Notes under the pieces: model-generated
The model's database searches: none
What the model was told of the DNA's origin: nothing
What the model saw: only the letters and a program-made list of their open reading frames with translations
Shown here: piece by piece, positions 9,809-22,456 of the stretch
How positions within the stretch are numbered: position 1 is the stretch's first letter
Layout of the letters: each line of letters starts with the position of its first letter
Translations under genes and position numbers: made by a program
Source of the DNA: Mnemiopsis leidyi
Taxonomy: Eukaryota > Ctenophora > Tentaculata > Lobata > Bolinopsidae
Reading direction: 5' to 3'
DNA length: 34,639 nucleotides
Assembly (NCBI GenBank): GCA_000226015.1
Contig: JH155309.1
Location: 97,477 to 132,115 of the forward strand

Positions 9809-12800
9809 TTACAGCAACGAATTTAGACCATTCTCTAACCCCTGAAAGAAGCTACCGATTTTACCTTTTTTCTTCACAGGCTTCTGATTTTCGGTAGATT
9901 CCAGGGATTCGTCTCTATCACCTAAAAGAGTCTTCTTGAAAACATCTATTTTACTTTTTATCTCCTGTTCAATATTCACCTCTTTCAAGGGGTCTTTATA
10001 ATAATTTCTCTCAACATTTAGCGAGTGATAACTGAATCTCTCGCTGTCCGTTACTTCCGATTCTTGGTCAGACGTTTCGATGAGGAAGGTGTTGGAAAAA
10101 TGCCAGGTTTTGCTTATCTGATCCAGCCATATAAACTCTGAAATACTTTCTTCCACAAGCATCATTTCTTCCCCTCCTATCAAATCTAGAGAATTTTCTA
10201 AATCGCTGTCCTCTTCTTTCTTCATGCACTTGCTCGCACTTTTCTCGGCAGATATAAATTCGGTTGCGTTCTTGTTGCCTCCCTGACCACGAACCTGGCC
10301 TTGTTGATTCATCATATTTCCAACCTGGCCTTTTTGATCAGTCTGATCACCAACCTTACTTTTCTGTTCAATCGGATCGCCAAGCTGACTTTTTTGATCG
10401 ATCAAACTCCACTCGTAATCAGATGCCATGTTGTTGACAGTGCTATTACTTGAACAAGAGTTATGTCTATTAGGAGACCCTCCGGGCTTTATCTTTTGCT
10501 TCAATGTCGCTAGCGTATCTGAAAATTTGTTGCCGTGTGTTAGGAATTTCTAAGACTTTGTTTTGACTTTTGGGGACTGTCATAGGCGGAATTTGTCTTC
10601 CCGGATCAGCGGTGGACACCTAGTCCTCAAATTACAGTCCTCTATTTGACCTATGCATAGCAGTATTCACCACACCAATTTTTTAGATTTCGTGATCTTA
10701 GGAGCAAAAACCTGGGATGTAATTTTCAGCAATAGACACTCCATCAAAGTCGGAGTTAGAAGTACAAAACCGGAAGCTATCTTTATCGGTAACAGTTGTT
10801 TTATCCTCTCCTCTCCTTCCTCGAGTTTGCAAACTGCTGAAGTGCCACGTCCCTGCAAAGCCGGTCAAAATAATGAACGTGATGACGTAACTAACTTTTC
10901 ACTTTATTTCATCAGATAAATGAACCAAGTTAAATGTGAATGGATTAGTTGGTTGTACCTGCCATATCTTTCCAAATGAATTCCCCTTCGCTTTCAATCA
11001 GATTCACCATCTCTTCTGAATCTGAAATGCACGTTCGAAAACGTGAGTTAACAAGATTTTCACAATAGTTCTCTTGTAGAATTATAAATCTTAATTAAAT
11101 CGACAATTCAAGTATCGCATTGTGATTGGGTTATCTTAAATAAACCTTGATTACTCATTCGACTTTTCAGGTCTACATTCAGACTAGGTACAGACTCTCT
11201 CCACGACATTTCTGTTATTCTCGTATTCTCATCATCCAGATCAGGTAAGGAAAAATCAGCGACGTTGTCGAGTTTCCCACCAAGACGGGAGAAAAACCCT
11301 GTGTTATCAGGAAGTTGATCAAATTTTGTACGGTAATTACTAATTACTAAGGCTGCATAGATTATAGTTTGAAAGACAATAAACACATCACACAAGAGAT
11401 CTATTTATTAATCAAAATTAGGATTGTCAATTACCCTATGAGTATGTTGCGTAAGTAACATAAGTAAGTAATTTAAGTGAGTATAAACATTATGAAATAT
11501 ATAAGAAAGTACAGTTTTAAGTTATTTTAACTATCCTCTTTTAGTTCAACATGAACAATGATAAAAGAAGGTGTTACTAAAACCTCAAGCAAATCCTGAT
11601 GAAATAGAGAAAATCCTTATCATAAACCAAGATAACCTGTATTGCTTGTTTTAGTGCTTATCTCAGATCTCACAGTGCTGGAACCGAACATGTACTTGTA
11701 CTGAGGGACAAAACTACTTTCAAAATTGAGATTCATTATGTCTGACCCGAAAATGCCATTCGATTCTGGACTTTCAGCCGTGCTTTCATCGACTGAAATG
11801 ATAAAGAATAGTTTTTAGTTTGAAAGTTAAACCACGATGCAAATAGAGAGCGAAAACTTAACAATTAAAGAACAAAGAGACATTTTCAGCATTGACCATC
11901 AAAATTCAACATCCATCACAAGATCAACAAACCTGACGTCACTTGATCTGGATCAGTCCATATAGAAATCTCAGTCAAGTCCTCATCCTCCCCCAACATG
12001 ACATACTCCCTGTTCTCCAGTCCCGCCTCCCCCAGCAGCAAGTACCTCATCTTGTCCACCCCTAGGTTGTATCGTGTGTTCTCTGTAGCACGTGACATGT
12101 AATGTTGTACCGTGTTGATGGAGCTGGAGGGAGTGATACAGAGCGGTTTTGAGAAGTTTCTAGTTTGGTGGCACTTTGTTTTGTGCGGGTCCTTGGCAGC
12201 TGGTTTAAAAGTGGTGTTTTCCTCTTGAATTTGCTCAGTATTCTCTCCTTCATGATATTTGTACAAGGAAGACGCATATTCGCTGTTGTAAATTGGATGA
12301 CAGTGGGATACTTCTTCGGTGTGACCAGTCTGTATTGTTTCCTCATATCTTGGTATGGATAACTGATTGTTAAGATCGTTAGGCAAATTCAATAATCCAA
12401 ATATTTCCTCGCCAGACTTTTCATCATGATCATGATTTATGTCATCTTTGCTCAGGTAATCGTGTAAGAATGACTTCTCTGTCTTTGCTAAGGATTCTTC
12501 GGACCTTTGAGATGACAGGATGACTTCTTCTTTCATAATCAAACCAGGTTCTTGACCCTTAGATTCGGAGATTTCCTCGATTCTAACATCCTCATTTAAT
12601 TCATATTCGGTATCAATATCCTCATGTCTGTGACCGAGTAGAGTTTCACATATCTGTCGTGAAAAATTAGTTTTTACTCGATCACATTGGTTTGTGGTGA
12701 ACAGTAGACTGACAAAATCGTTCATCTCAGATTCTTGGCTGATGAATCCTTTTGAGTACCATTCAACGTCTTGCACAAGTGTCTCAAAAAGAAAATCGTG

Positions 12801-15800
12801 ATCAGGATCCATATCCAGCTGAAATGGAAACACCTCAGGAAATAGTTCAAAATCTTTGACAAACTCCTCGCCTGTAAACAAACGAGCCTCTTTTTTCTTG
12901 ACTGGATCTTTTTCAGTGGCAGATACACTACAACTAGATCTTTTCTCCTCTATAACTATAGCTTCAAATCTTTCTTTTCCAGCAATGCCTTCTGGGTTGA
13001 TCTCAACATCTTTAATTAGCTCATCCACCATTGTAGCAGACTTTTCAGACAAACTTGGAATTTTGTCATTGCTTCTTCTAGAAGAATCTTTACTACTACC
13101 TGTTGGCTCATACATCTCGCCATCTCCATCTTTCTCATTGTCCTCATTTTGATCAACCTTGTCTGCTGCAATGATGAATTTTTGTCGTTCGTGGGTATAG
13201 CTTTTAGAATCATCTGTCAGGGAATCTTCCTGCACAAGGAAAGATTCTGTTTGAATGACATCTTTTTCAGCCAATGAAGACTTTGTGTCTGACATCTTTT
13301 CCTGTGATGCCACTTGGTCATTTTTCGATTCATTGGACTTATTGGAGTCGTTAGTATTGTTCAGTTTATCCATGTTGTTGTCCAGACCTATGTTGGTACC
13401 ATTACTCTGTCCCTCAACAATTTCAATATCAAGAACATCTTTTGCTTGTTCCAAAAACTTAGCTTGCATCACTGTAAACCTACCAGAAACTTCAATTGGG
13501 AAACTCTCATTGATATGAAAAGTATCTTTAAACCATTGATTATCTCTTTCTGTCACAGAGTTTAAAAATTCAGTAATAGTAGACTCCTCGCTTTCGTTTT
13601 CTTCAATGCTATTTTCACTATCGTCAATAATACCAACTTCATCTTTATAATTCTCGTCGATAGTCGATACTGAGACATCGTCAGAAACTTCTATATTTAT
13701 TTCTGATTCCTCCAATGGCATTTCTTTATTTCTCGATTTCTGAACTTTGCTGTGATAAGAATCAAATTTATCATCGTTCTTTTGAGGATCTTTCGGTTCA
13801 TCTTCAGAGTTTGAAATACTTTCTTGTTTGGTAAAGATTTGATGAGCCTTTTGAACTGCGTTTTCCTTCCTGTTAATATGATATCTAGATAAATTTACAG
13901 GAGAGATGTTTTGGAGCTGGAAGGTTTCTCGGAACCACTGGTTGTCATTTTCTTCTTGTGAATTTAATCTTTCTACTGAAAAGTGCTCAATTGACGTTGC
14001 AACACTTATGACTTCATCAATTTGGCACGGGGAGGATGGTGCTTCTTTAAGTTCGTTACTACCAATTTCATCATTTTTTTCGTCTCCAGATTGGCTACCC
14101 ATGCTTGATTCTCCCGAAGAGCTGGCAAAGCGTTGGTTTTTCCTAAGGGCTTTAATCGATTTGATTAGATACTCCGAGTGTGTTCTCTCACCAATAGGCG
14201 TGTTTGTGATGGGAAAATGTGTTGCATACCAGGCTTTATCTTGATCTTTAAAGTCCTCGATCGTCAATTTCTTATCGAGATTTTTTCGCAGTTTCCTGTA
14301 TTCGTATTGATCGGGTATTCTTTCGGCGGAGGGCAAATTTTCTTTAGGGAGCGTTGCGTGTGAGTACTCGTATTCACTCGAAGACGTATATTCACTCGAT
14401 GATTCGTATTCAGTAGATGATTCGTTTGCACTAGAGGATTCGTATTCGCTGGTAGATTCATACTCGCTGGTAGATTCGTATTCGCTTGAAGATTCGTATT
14501 CNCTTGAAGATTCATACTCGCTTGAAGATTCATCCTCACTAGATGATTCTTCAGATGATGATTCTTCTTCACTAGAAGTTTCTATTTTCGTGATTCTTCT
14601 TTTTTCTTTTTCGACGCTTTCTTGCAGATCGATTGGTGGAATGGTCGGAGCAATCTCTGACTTAGTTATCAAATCGTCTGAACTTGATGTATCACTGCTC
14701 TCAGTCAAACTACTTATTCCTGAAATAGTGGTAGAACTGCTGATTTTTGAGTCTTCAGAATCTGAGTCTCTTGTTGGTTGTTTAGGAAAAGCGAATAAGT
14801 TCTGGTCCTCAACCTTTTTCTTGGGCCTGTCAAGGAATTCAACCTCAACTTTTACCAAATCTTGGAACTCCTCAGGCACAATATCTTTCACAAGTTCATT
14901 CACATCGATCTTTTTATTTTCGGAAGAATGCTTTTTACCCGTTTCTTTTTCTTTTGATTTTTGCTCTTGAATTAATCTGTGTCTTTCCCTTCGCCACTTT
15001 CTAATACGTTTTCTGCTTCCAGTCCTATAAGACGCATCGTCTTTTGTAGTGTCCAAAAAATCATCCTCCACTCCATCTCTCCAAATTTTATGTATCTTAT
15101 TCTCTATGCCCTTCACTCTGTTACCGATACCGATGTCAGAGTCATTCTCCTCAGGAGACTGATCTATGATGTCGGACAAGTTGTCCTCCGCTTCTTGACA
15201 GTATTTAAAAGATTTGTTCCTTTGTCTTGTGACATCTTTTGTTTCTTCCTTTGCAATCATTCCTTGAGTTTCAGATACTTTAGTTTCATGTTGAGGCTCT
15301 TCGAAATTAATCTCAGCTCCTATTTGCACTTCTGTTTTGTTTTCTGTGGAGTTGTTAATTTTATTTTCCGGCATGTCTCTGACTTCTGATGATGCAAGTT
15401 GTGGGCCCTGAGCGTTTGTGATCATTACATCGTTTGAATCGGGATTTTCGTCGTTATCTTCATTGTGACTCTTGATCTTTTCCTTTGCTGATGCAAAAAG
15501 CTTAGTAATAAAATTATCTCCTTGGGAATTATCAACTAATGAAAAGGATTTGTCCTTGTTCAATGTATTTTGATCATCGTCATTTTCTGAAGAAACTTGA
15601 TTTTGATTATTCTGAAGAGACGGAGTGCTTGACCTAGATTGCTCCTTGGACTTTGAATTCTCTTTTATGGACTTGTATTTGGCACGCATTTCCATTCTAT
15701 GCTTTCGCCATTCAGTTCTTTTCTTAGATCGTGTGGATGACTTAACCGATTTTATATCCTCAATGATATCACTGTTGTCGACTTTTTCTCCTTCTTTTAG

Positions 15801-18800
15801 GGACTTGATTATGCGATCCTGCATTTGGTCAAGATGAATCGAATCGCTGTCTTCTGAATCATTCAAAAGTTTTCTATGAGGATGTTTTCTAGGTGCCTGA
15901 TTAGCAACTTTGTCGACTTTCTCGGATAAGTCCTCCACGTCATTACAGATATACTTGAAACAAAATGACAAATCCGGCAAGACTGACGAATCTTCGTTGG
16001 CCTTGGCTCGAATATCGTACAGTCTGTGATTAAGTCGTTTAGCTCTCCATTTATCTTCAGTGTCCTGATCTGATGAACTAGTTCGGTACATTACTTCTTT
16101 ATCAGGTGAAATTGTTTCCTCATTGTGGACTTTTTCCTCTAGCTCGTTTAGTTTACTATCAATTATCAGCTCCTCTTCAGATAGTATAATGTTGTCATAT
16201 TCCTGCTTTTTAGCTCTTTCTTCTCTAATCCTTTTCTTGGCAAGTGCTCTTTGTTTCTTAAAATCTATGTTGTCCGTCTTACCATCATCCGTTTCAACTG
16301 TCTCTCCTTTGTTTTCGAAGGTGCCAAAATCAAGATTACCATTCTGTTTCCAGGCGGATGTAATCACTTTTTCAAGCTTTTTGAATGCGTTCATATTCAA
16401 ACTTTTGGTTCTTAACTGAGCTTTGTTCAGTCGCTTGTGAGTGTCTTGCGATTCTTTGTAATTTATCCGATAGTGTTGCAAGACTTCAAATCTTTTGGCT
16501 CTCCAATATTCCTTTGGCGTTGCTCTTTTACTTTCTGTTTTTTGCAACTTCTCGAGCTTCTTCCATGATTTTTCAGGTTTCTCATGAGTATCCCTTAAAA
16601 TCAACTCAATTCTTCTAATATCTTTTTCGAGAATTGGTGAGTCCAATTCCTTATCCAAGTATTGCTTCATTCTGCTTTTTGAGGATATGATTTGCGATAT
16701 GTATGAATCATTGTGCCCAGTCTTTCTCATTAAAGAAACAAGATTTTTAGTTAGTTCCTCTTTCGACTTTTCGTTTTCTTCTGAAAGAAGATGTTTAATG
16801 TACCACTTAACCTTCAAGTTTCTGTCAACTGACAAAATCATGTTGTCCACTGAGTCAAGTGGAGAAGCTAATTGGTCGTCAAGTAAGTGCGAATAAGCAG
16901 GTGGTTGTGCTAACCCTCGTTTTTCCAGCCGCATTTTTACGAAGTCTGGGCTCTCTCTTTTGATCCGAAGATCATCTTGTGACCTTTTTATCCACTCGTC
17001 TGACTTGAAACGGGATCCTGTTGCCCAGTTTTGCTGGAGAATCTTATCAAAATTGAATAATTTTGTTTCAAGATCGTCTGTTTTATTACTTATATCTGAA
17101 TCAACATCAAAATCACTGTCGAGGATCGATTCCACATAAGCCTTTGGAAGTTTGACTTCGGCCCCCTCTTTTTCATTTTCACTGTACTGAACTATCCTTA
17201 TAGTTTTGTGTCTTGTTGGTTCATCTTTTAAGTCTGACCAGATGAAATCTTTAATCTTTTGTTTAAGATTATTCCAAGCTCCTTCATCCTCCAAACTCTT
17301 TTCGCTAACAGGAACCTCTATAAGTATGCTTTCAAATTGAAGAGGTTGCTTTAAGTTACTTACAGGGCGAGGAGAAGGTTTTTTATAGCTTTTAATTTTG
17401 AACAGATGTTCTTTCTTGTCGCCAGAAATACCCTTTTTGATAAAACCTTCGTGGTCAAAAGACTCGCCATTTTGAAGGCCAATGAGGATTCTTTCCTCAA
17501 GGGAGTCTAAATCTTCCTCGTGAAGACTTTCTTCCTCATTGAAGTTATCACTTTCTTTATTGTCTTGTATGGCACAATTATCTTGTGCCCGTTTATCCAT
17601 CTCAATTGGTGAATCCGTTCTAAATTCCTGTCTCATTATGCTTTCGTAATCAATGTCTGGAATCTCCCCATTCTTAGAGTTAGACAACTGATGGCAAGGC
17701 TGTTCAGAGTCAGGGCTTCCTTTGATTGTTCTATTTACTGAGTTCAAATCTTCAGCGTCATTACTTATACCAGGCGAGACTACCACTTCATTTTCAGCAA
17801 TTGAGTGCTCGTTCCTTTGCTTTTCTAAATATTCTTTTTCGTTCTCGGCACCAGAAGCATATTCTTTCGACAAGTCTAGCCTAAAGCTTACTTCCATTTC
17901 AAAATCTCTTTTCATTAGTTCTTCGAAGTCCACACTTTTTGTCTCCGTTATCGATTGAGACGTAGGGCTGATGGGAGTGATGCTTTCTTGTCTCCATTCA
18001 CTCTCCATCGTCCTCTCGAGCCTACGCAATTTCTTCTCAGTATGCTCTTTTTTGTTCTTAGTTGCACTTGCAGCTCTAGCTGTCTTACTAGCATTTGAAT
18101 CGGTGAAATTTTGCGATACTTGGTTGTCATTAAAAGAGGGATCTTTGTCTGCCAATGGCATGTTCTTTATTTGATGCCTATATTTGTTTAGATCTTCGTC
18201 GGTTAGCTTTAAATTTCTATCAGTTAATCTTATCATATCGGAAACTTTTTCTGTATTTACCAGTGGTGAATTGTATTCTGATGATATTGGTGTTTCGAAC
18301 TCCTCCTGTCCCGTTTTACCAGATTCTAAGAACCGCTTGAGCTTTTCGTCAAAATCTTTTCTTGACTTTTTTATCTTTTTTGAACCTCCATCGGTTTTCT
18401 GAGAAGCTAGTTCGGGAGTGTCTATATCTGGTTTAACATACTGGAATCTGTAATTGCTTTGTACATCCTCCTTGCGTTGTAAGGTCTTTTCAGGATGGTT
18501 AGGGAAAAACGGTTTGTTAGTTGCTTGTGCCAACGGTTTTTCTTGAAGAGGTTTTCCTTTAGGGGATTGAAGAGGACTTCCTTTAGGAGATTTCAACATA
18601 TTTTGATACCTGGTTTTTACTTTGCTCATGGTGCTTGACAACTCCTTATTCTCACTGACCTTATCTGATTTTATAGTCGTAATCTTGTAGGCAGGGGTTT
18701 CTTCTAAGTGTAAAGCCTTTTCAAATCTTTTGAAGATAGAATTCTCGGTTGATTCAGGAAGGGGCAAATGCTTGTCCTGCAAAAGTTTTCTTCTCTCAAG

Positions 18801-20240
18801 AGCGTACTGCGTGTCAGGTGACCTCGTCTTTCTAACTTGATCCTCTTCTTGCTTTAACGAATTTGTTGGTGAGGGCTTGTGTACCTCTAAAGTTGTCTTG
18901 ATGGACTGTATTTCTTTTTGCTGTTCTGTTGCTTGTGAAAGGTCTAAATCAAAGGTTTTTTCGTGGTTCTTTAAAGTCTTATCAGCATAGTCAGAAGTCC
19001 CATTTCCCTTCTTTTCGAATCTTTCTTGCTTATTTCGACTTTCAACTTTATTTGCCTCCTCAATTTTGGCAACATCTTGTGTTTTTATTGTAATATTGCC
19101 TGTTTTATCCTGTACAATTTCTGTTTCTGGTAAATTGTTTGTCATTGGCTCTTGCAATCGTAGTTCAAAATCTTTAATTTCTTCCGCAAGATCAGGCGAC
19201 TTTAGCCAGTCCTTCAAGTCTTCTTCGAGATTATCATCTATGAAGACGCTCGTTTTACCAGATCGCATCATGTCCTTAATTCTAATACTGCTCCGAGATT
19301 CTTTGTTTCTTTTTGATCTTCGTGTTCGATTGTTGTCTGAGAAATCCCCAGATTTATTTCGCACGTCGCTCTTTTTTCTTGTTTCGTTCGATGACCTGGA
19401 GGATTTCTTTTTTCTTTGTGATGCTGAACGACTGTTTATTTCAACCTCAGTTTGAGTTAGAATTTCCTTAGACTGCTCTTTCAGGCCATGATCATTTGGT
19501 GTCGTTATGTTATTCTCTGAATGTCTTTTAGTTCTTGACCTGCCAGATATTTTTGAATGATCTTCAGATTTAGATCTGTGAGACTTTTCTGATTTCAATC
19601 GAGATCGATGAGACTTTTCTTTTGATCGTTCAACTTCAGTCCTCTTGTTTTCATTCGTTTTATCATAATATTCTTTTGATCGAGATCCTTTAGATTTTGT
19701 TGACCGCTCCCTTGATCTCGAGTGATGTGATCTGTCTGACCTCTTTCTTGATCTAGATCTATTGTCTGATCGTTCTGTCTGCTCTAGCCGTTCTTTTGAT
19801 CTCGATTTTCGTGACTGTTCAGTATTTTCTGACGGTCTTGATCTTCTTCTTGATCTGTTGGACAATTCTGGTTTGCCGCTTGATTCTAAATCGTTTAATT
19901 TCTCCTTCCCACCGCCTCTTGACCTTGAGGACCTTTTTGACTTTTCTCGAGACTCCTTGAACTGATCGCGCTTTGTCCTCTCGTTCTCGTTTTGAGATAG
20001 CCTCTGAGTTTCACGAGATCTACTCCTGGCTCTGTGGAGGCTTCCATCAGGTTCCGATTCATGTCTTGATCTACTTCGGCCATCAACGCCAGAAGGTTTC
20101 CGTTTTCTGGAATGTTCACTTTTACTTCTGGACCGGCCGGTTTTACTCTTTCTTCTAGATTGTCTTTGTGAGGAATTCTCATCTTTTTTCAACTCTGATG
20201 GCGGCTTCTGATTCTCTTCATCAAGTTCCCCACTTTCCAT
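9809..20240 (-). CDS. Giant RS-domain, acidic low-complexity protein (~3147 aa)
   Basis: Five exons in transcription order: 20240-11933 (8.3 kb), 11792-11637, 11352-11146, 11021-10959, 10518-9809. All four introns are phase 1 with good donors and acceptors (for example ttatcatttcag). Residues 1-~330 are Arg-Ser dipeptide rich (RSRSRHESEPDGS, HSRSRERSTKSKG), as in splicing-speckle proteins. The rest is charged, Ser/Glu/Lys rich, with no enzymatic domain recognised. Visible internal repeats: four WR-x-x-R blocks (near 16500, 16045, 15700, 14990), W-F/Y motifs (near 14235, 13940, 13540, 12760), two DFEELM/DYESIM blocks (near 17930, 17650), a SSEYES tract (14361-14577) and four ten-residue QKxQVGD units near the C-terminus (10280-10398). 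It ends KIGSFFQGLENGLNSLL. The start ATG has purine at -3 and G at +4. No named orthologue recognised; a nuclear role is suggested only by the RS region. Confidence 0.85.
10280..10398 (-). repeat. Coding tandem repeat, 30-nt period (QKxQVGD units)
   Basis: Within the last exon of the giant gene, four successive ten-residue units start QKSQLGD, QKSKVGD, QKGQVGN and QQGQVRG. The DNA keeps the 30-nt period with point differences, so it is a diverged expansion. Confidence 0.85.
14361..14577 (-). repeat. Coding minisatellite, 18-nt period (SSEYES tract)
   Basis: About a dozen imperfect hexapeptide units of Ser/Glu/Tyr type (SSEYES, TSEYES, SSANES, SSEDES) occupy roughly residues 1887-1960 of the giant protein. 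One base, 14502, is an N inside the tract, as expected where reads disagree in a repeat. Confidence 0.9.
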
Positions 20241-20594
20241 TACCTTTGAAAAATAGGGTATTTGTAAAGCTTAATCCTTCTGAGAAAAGTGTAATTTCGG
20301 TTAAGTCTAACGGTCTGATTTAGCAATTTAAACACTCAAATCAATTAGCTTAATAAAATTATGGATCAAGCCAATTACAAACTAAATCTTGAAGAAAAAA
20401 TTCAAAACAATCAATGTCCAACAAACATGGTTTGCTGACTATCGATGTGCTAGACAGTTGCAATACTTCCACAGAAACTTCCATTTACTGTATCACGTGC
20501 ACTTTGATGTCAGCCTATCATGACAAATGTGGCGCCATGATGCAATTTGAACGGCGGAAAGCAGCAATTCTAAGTAAACAACAGCCTGGTTAAT
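20241..20594. promoter_or_regulatory. Region upstream of the giant RS-domain gene
   Basis: This holds the 5' UTR and perhaps the promoter of the giant gene, or the end of an intron. Directly before the ATG, the minus strand reads ccctatttttcaaag then GTA ATG, which could be a splice acceptor in phase 0. No TATA box at a convincing distance. Confidence 0.3.
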
Positions 20595-20694
20595 GAAGAC
20601 GGTCACAACCGTGAGGGGAGATCTTATCGGTGGACAAGTGATTTAACGTGACCTATGTGACAGTGCTTGTCCTGCCAGATGTTGTCTGGCAGCT

Positions 20695-21165
20695 GCCAGC
20701 AAATTTTCGGTAATTTTTACCCCCCTCCTCCCCCTCCCCTCCGTCATCCTTCGTTATCATGACAAAACTCCCCTAAATTTCAGAGGTAAATTACCATAAT
20801 GACATCATCACAGTCGGAACCCCTCCCCCTACTTCATGTCAAAAAACATTTTTGGTCTATTAATTTGTTTTTATTTTTAAAATATTTTATTCTAAGTCAT
20901 TGAAAACACAGTATTTCACCAGATTTCTGAATCAGAATTTTTACTTGAAAAATTTCCTTCTAATTTTGTAAAATTCTGATTGAAATTTTCAAAAGAAATC
21001 AAAAATTTTCAAAAAAAATCCTATAAACCCTAAAATTTTTTGATGACATCATCATTGGCCAAACCACCCCCCTCTCCCTCTCGTCATCAATCGTCATCAT
21101 TTGGAAAACCCCCTCCCCTCTAGGTGATGACGTCATATGTGAACGACCCCTAAAGTAAAAGTAAA
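20695..21165. repeat. CT-rich / TGACATCA-rich repeat segment unique to copy A
   Basis: Two blocks of polypyrimidine (CCCCCTCCTCCCCCTCCCCT; CCCCCCTCTCCCTCTCG) each precede GTCATC-rich and TGACATCATCA or TGATGACGTCATA sequence. The blocks resemble each other and look like a degraded interspersed element. Minus-strand AATAAA motifs occur at 20870-20875 and 20886-20891 and could end a minus-strand transcript coming from the receptor side. Confidence 0.5.
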
Positions 21166-21649
21166 ACCCTGGGTACTTAGAATATTGATATTCAGTTCAA
21201 TAAATAAATAAAAAACAGCAGGTCATAAAAAACAGCAACATGAATAGCAACATAGAGAGCATCCTGTTCAATTATTCATATTTGCACGAATCCCAACAGT
21301 CCTCTTTATAAACCCAAACATATAACATTATTGACGTTGTTCATAACTGTAACATAGCATGAATTTTAGATCCCAACAAAACAACGCGATCAAGTAGGTT
21401 GATATAGAAACTATACAATCTATCACTATGTTCGTTTCACACGTGATGTCCGATTAGTCAACTTTCAGATTTCTCAACCATCTCTACCGCTCTTTTAAAA
21501 GGATGTACCGCTTTCTTTGGGCTCTCCTGAATCAGAATCTCTAATTAGCTGTTAAAAGTTAGCTACTAAAAATTGGAGGCGAAACAGCATTTTGTTTCCC
21601 ACGATCATAATTTTCATCCTACCATTCTACACATAAAATTCAATAACTC

Positions 21650-22456
21650 CTATTGCAATATCAATCCTTGAAATAGCAGCACAGTACCTACCTTATTGTC
21701 TTGGACCTCGGGAGAGCCGGCTTTAGCAGCCTCGATATCAGCAGTTGCCGGTTTTTCTGAAGATTTGCGATTTCGTAAGTCAGCAACAATCTTGGTGTCA
21801 GATTCTTTCTTTGTCGTGGCGAGCAGTTTCTTTATCTCGTGGGACGGTTTGTCGTTGATCAACTGCAAAGAGTTTATCATCAAATAGGTATACAGCACTT
21901 TGTTTAAGGTACAAGTATCTATAAAGTACAGTTTAAAAGCGCTATTTGGAACTATTAACAGTTTTGGTTAAAAGTAGCAATGCCAAATCTAACCATTTCG
22001 GATTGCGCAAGATGTTTTTAATGTATTTTAAACAACAGAACATACCTTAACAAAGCGATTGCTCACGGAGAAGTTCTTGGTTTTTTCTTCCTCGTTCCTT
22101 TGAATAAGCTCTTCTAACACTTTCTGGTGTGATGTTTTGTTAATTAATGAGGTATCTCAATTGAGGTTCAGTTACGCCTTCGATTTACAAAAGTGATGGT
22201 TATTCACGTTTCATCAGTGACTTTTTGTTTGGACAACACTCTTTGTCATCTTGTGGTCTTCAAAATAAATATCACTGCTATGCATTCTCATATCTAACCT
22301 TGAGAGCGGGATTGCGATTAGGACTTCTTTTGCCTCTCATAAACTCCAAAGCAAAGACAAGAAGAGAGAGAGCCACCACGGGTAGGATTATAGCCATGGT
22401 TCCAACAACAGAGAAAACGTTGATTTCACTTGATCCTGGTTTGGTCGCTAACTTTC
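21650..22456 (-). CDS. Copy A of receptor M4 and cytoplasmic-tail exons
   Basis: Three exons in order: 22456-22299 (TGKLATKPGSSE then the M4 helix INVFSVVGTMAIILPVVALS, ending with MRGKRSPNRNPALK), 22123-22046 (KVLEELIQRNEEEKTKNFS), 21862-21692 (LINDKPSHEIKKLLATTKKE, ending SPEVQDNK). All are open and keep the same splice sites and phases (in 1, then 0/0/0) as copy B at 24619-23819, with a few substitutions. After the last exon a strong donor gtaggt is followed by an in-frame stop at 21650 if unspliced. Its last exon is 45 nt shorter than in copy B. It is either an alternative 3' cassette of the receptor or an allelic duplicate left by the assembly; the latter is favoured. Confidence 0.65.

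Noticed and set aside
10667-10858. Possible extra exon of the giant gene
   Set aside because: Joining it after 10959 in the required phase meets a stop quickly, while direct joining of 10959 to 10518 keeps phase 1 with good splice sites.
12062-20182. Many shorter open frames on both strands within the giant gene
   Set aside because: They are out-of-frame or antisense shadows of the 8.3-kb coding exon: its Ser/Lys/Glu-rich codons give long open complementary frames full of Ser/Phe/Leu. None has its own recognisable domain or splice pattern.
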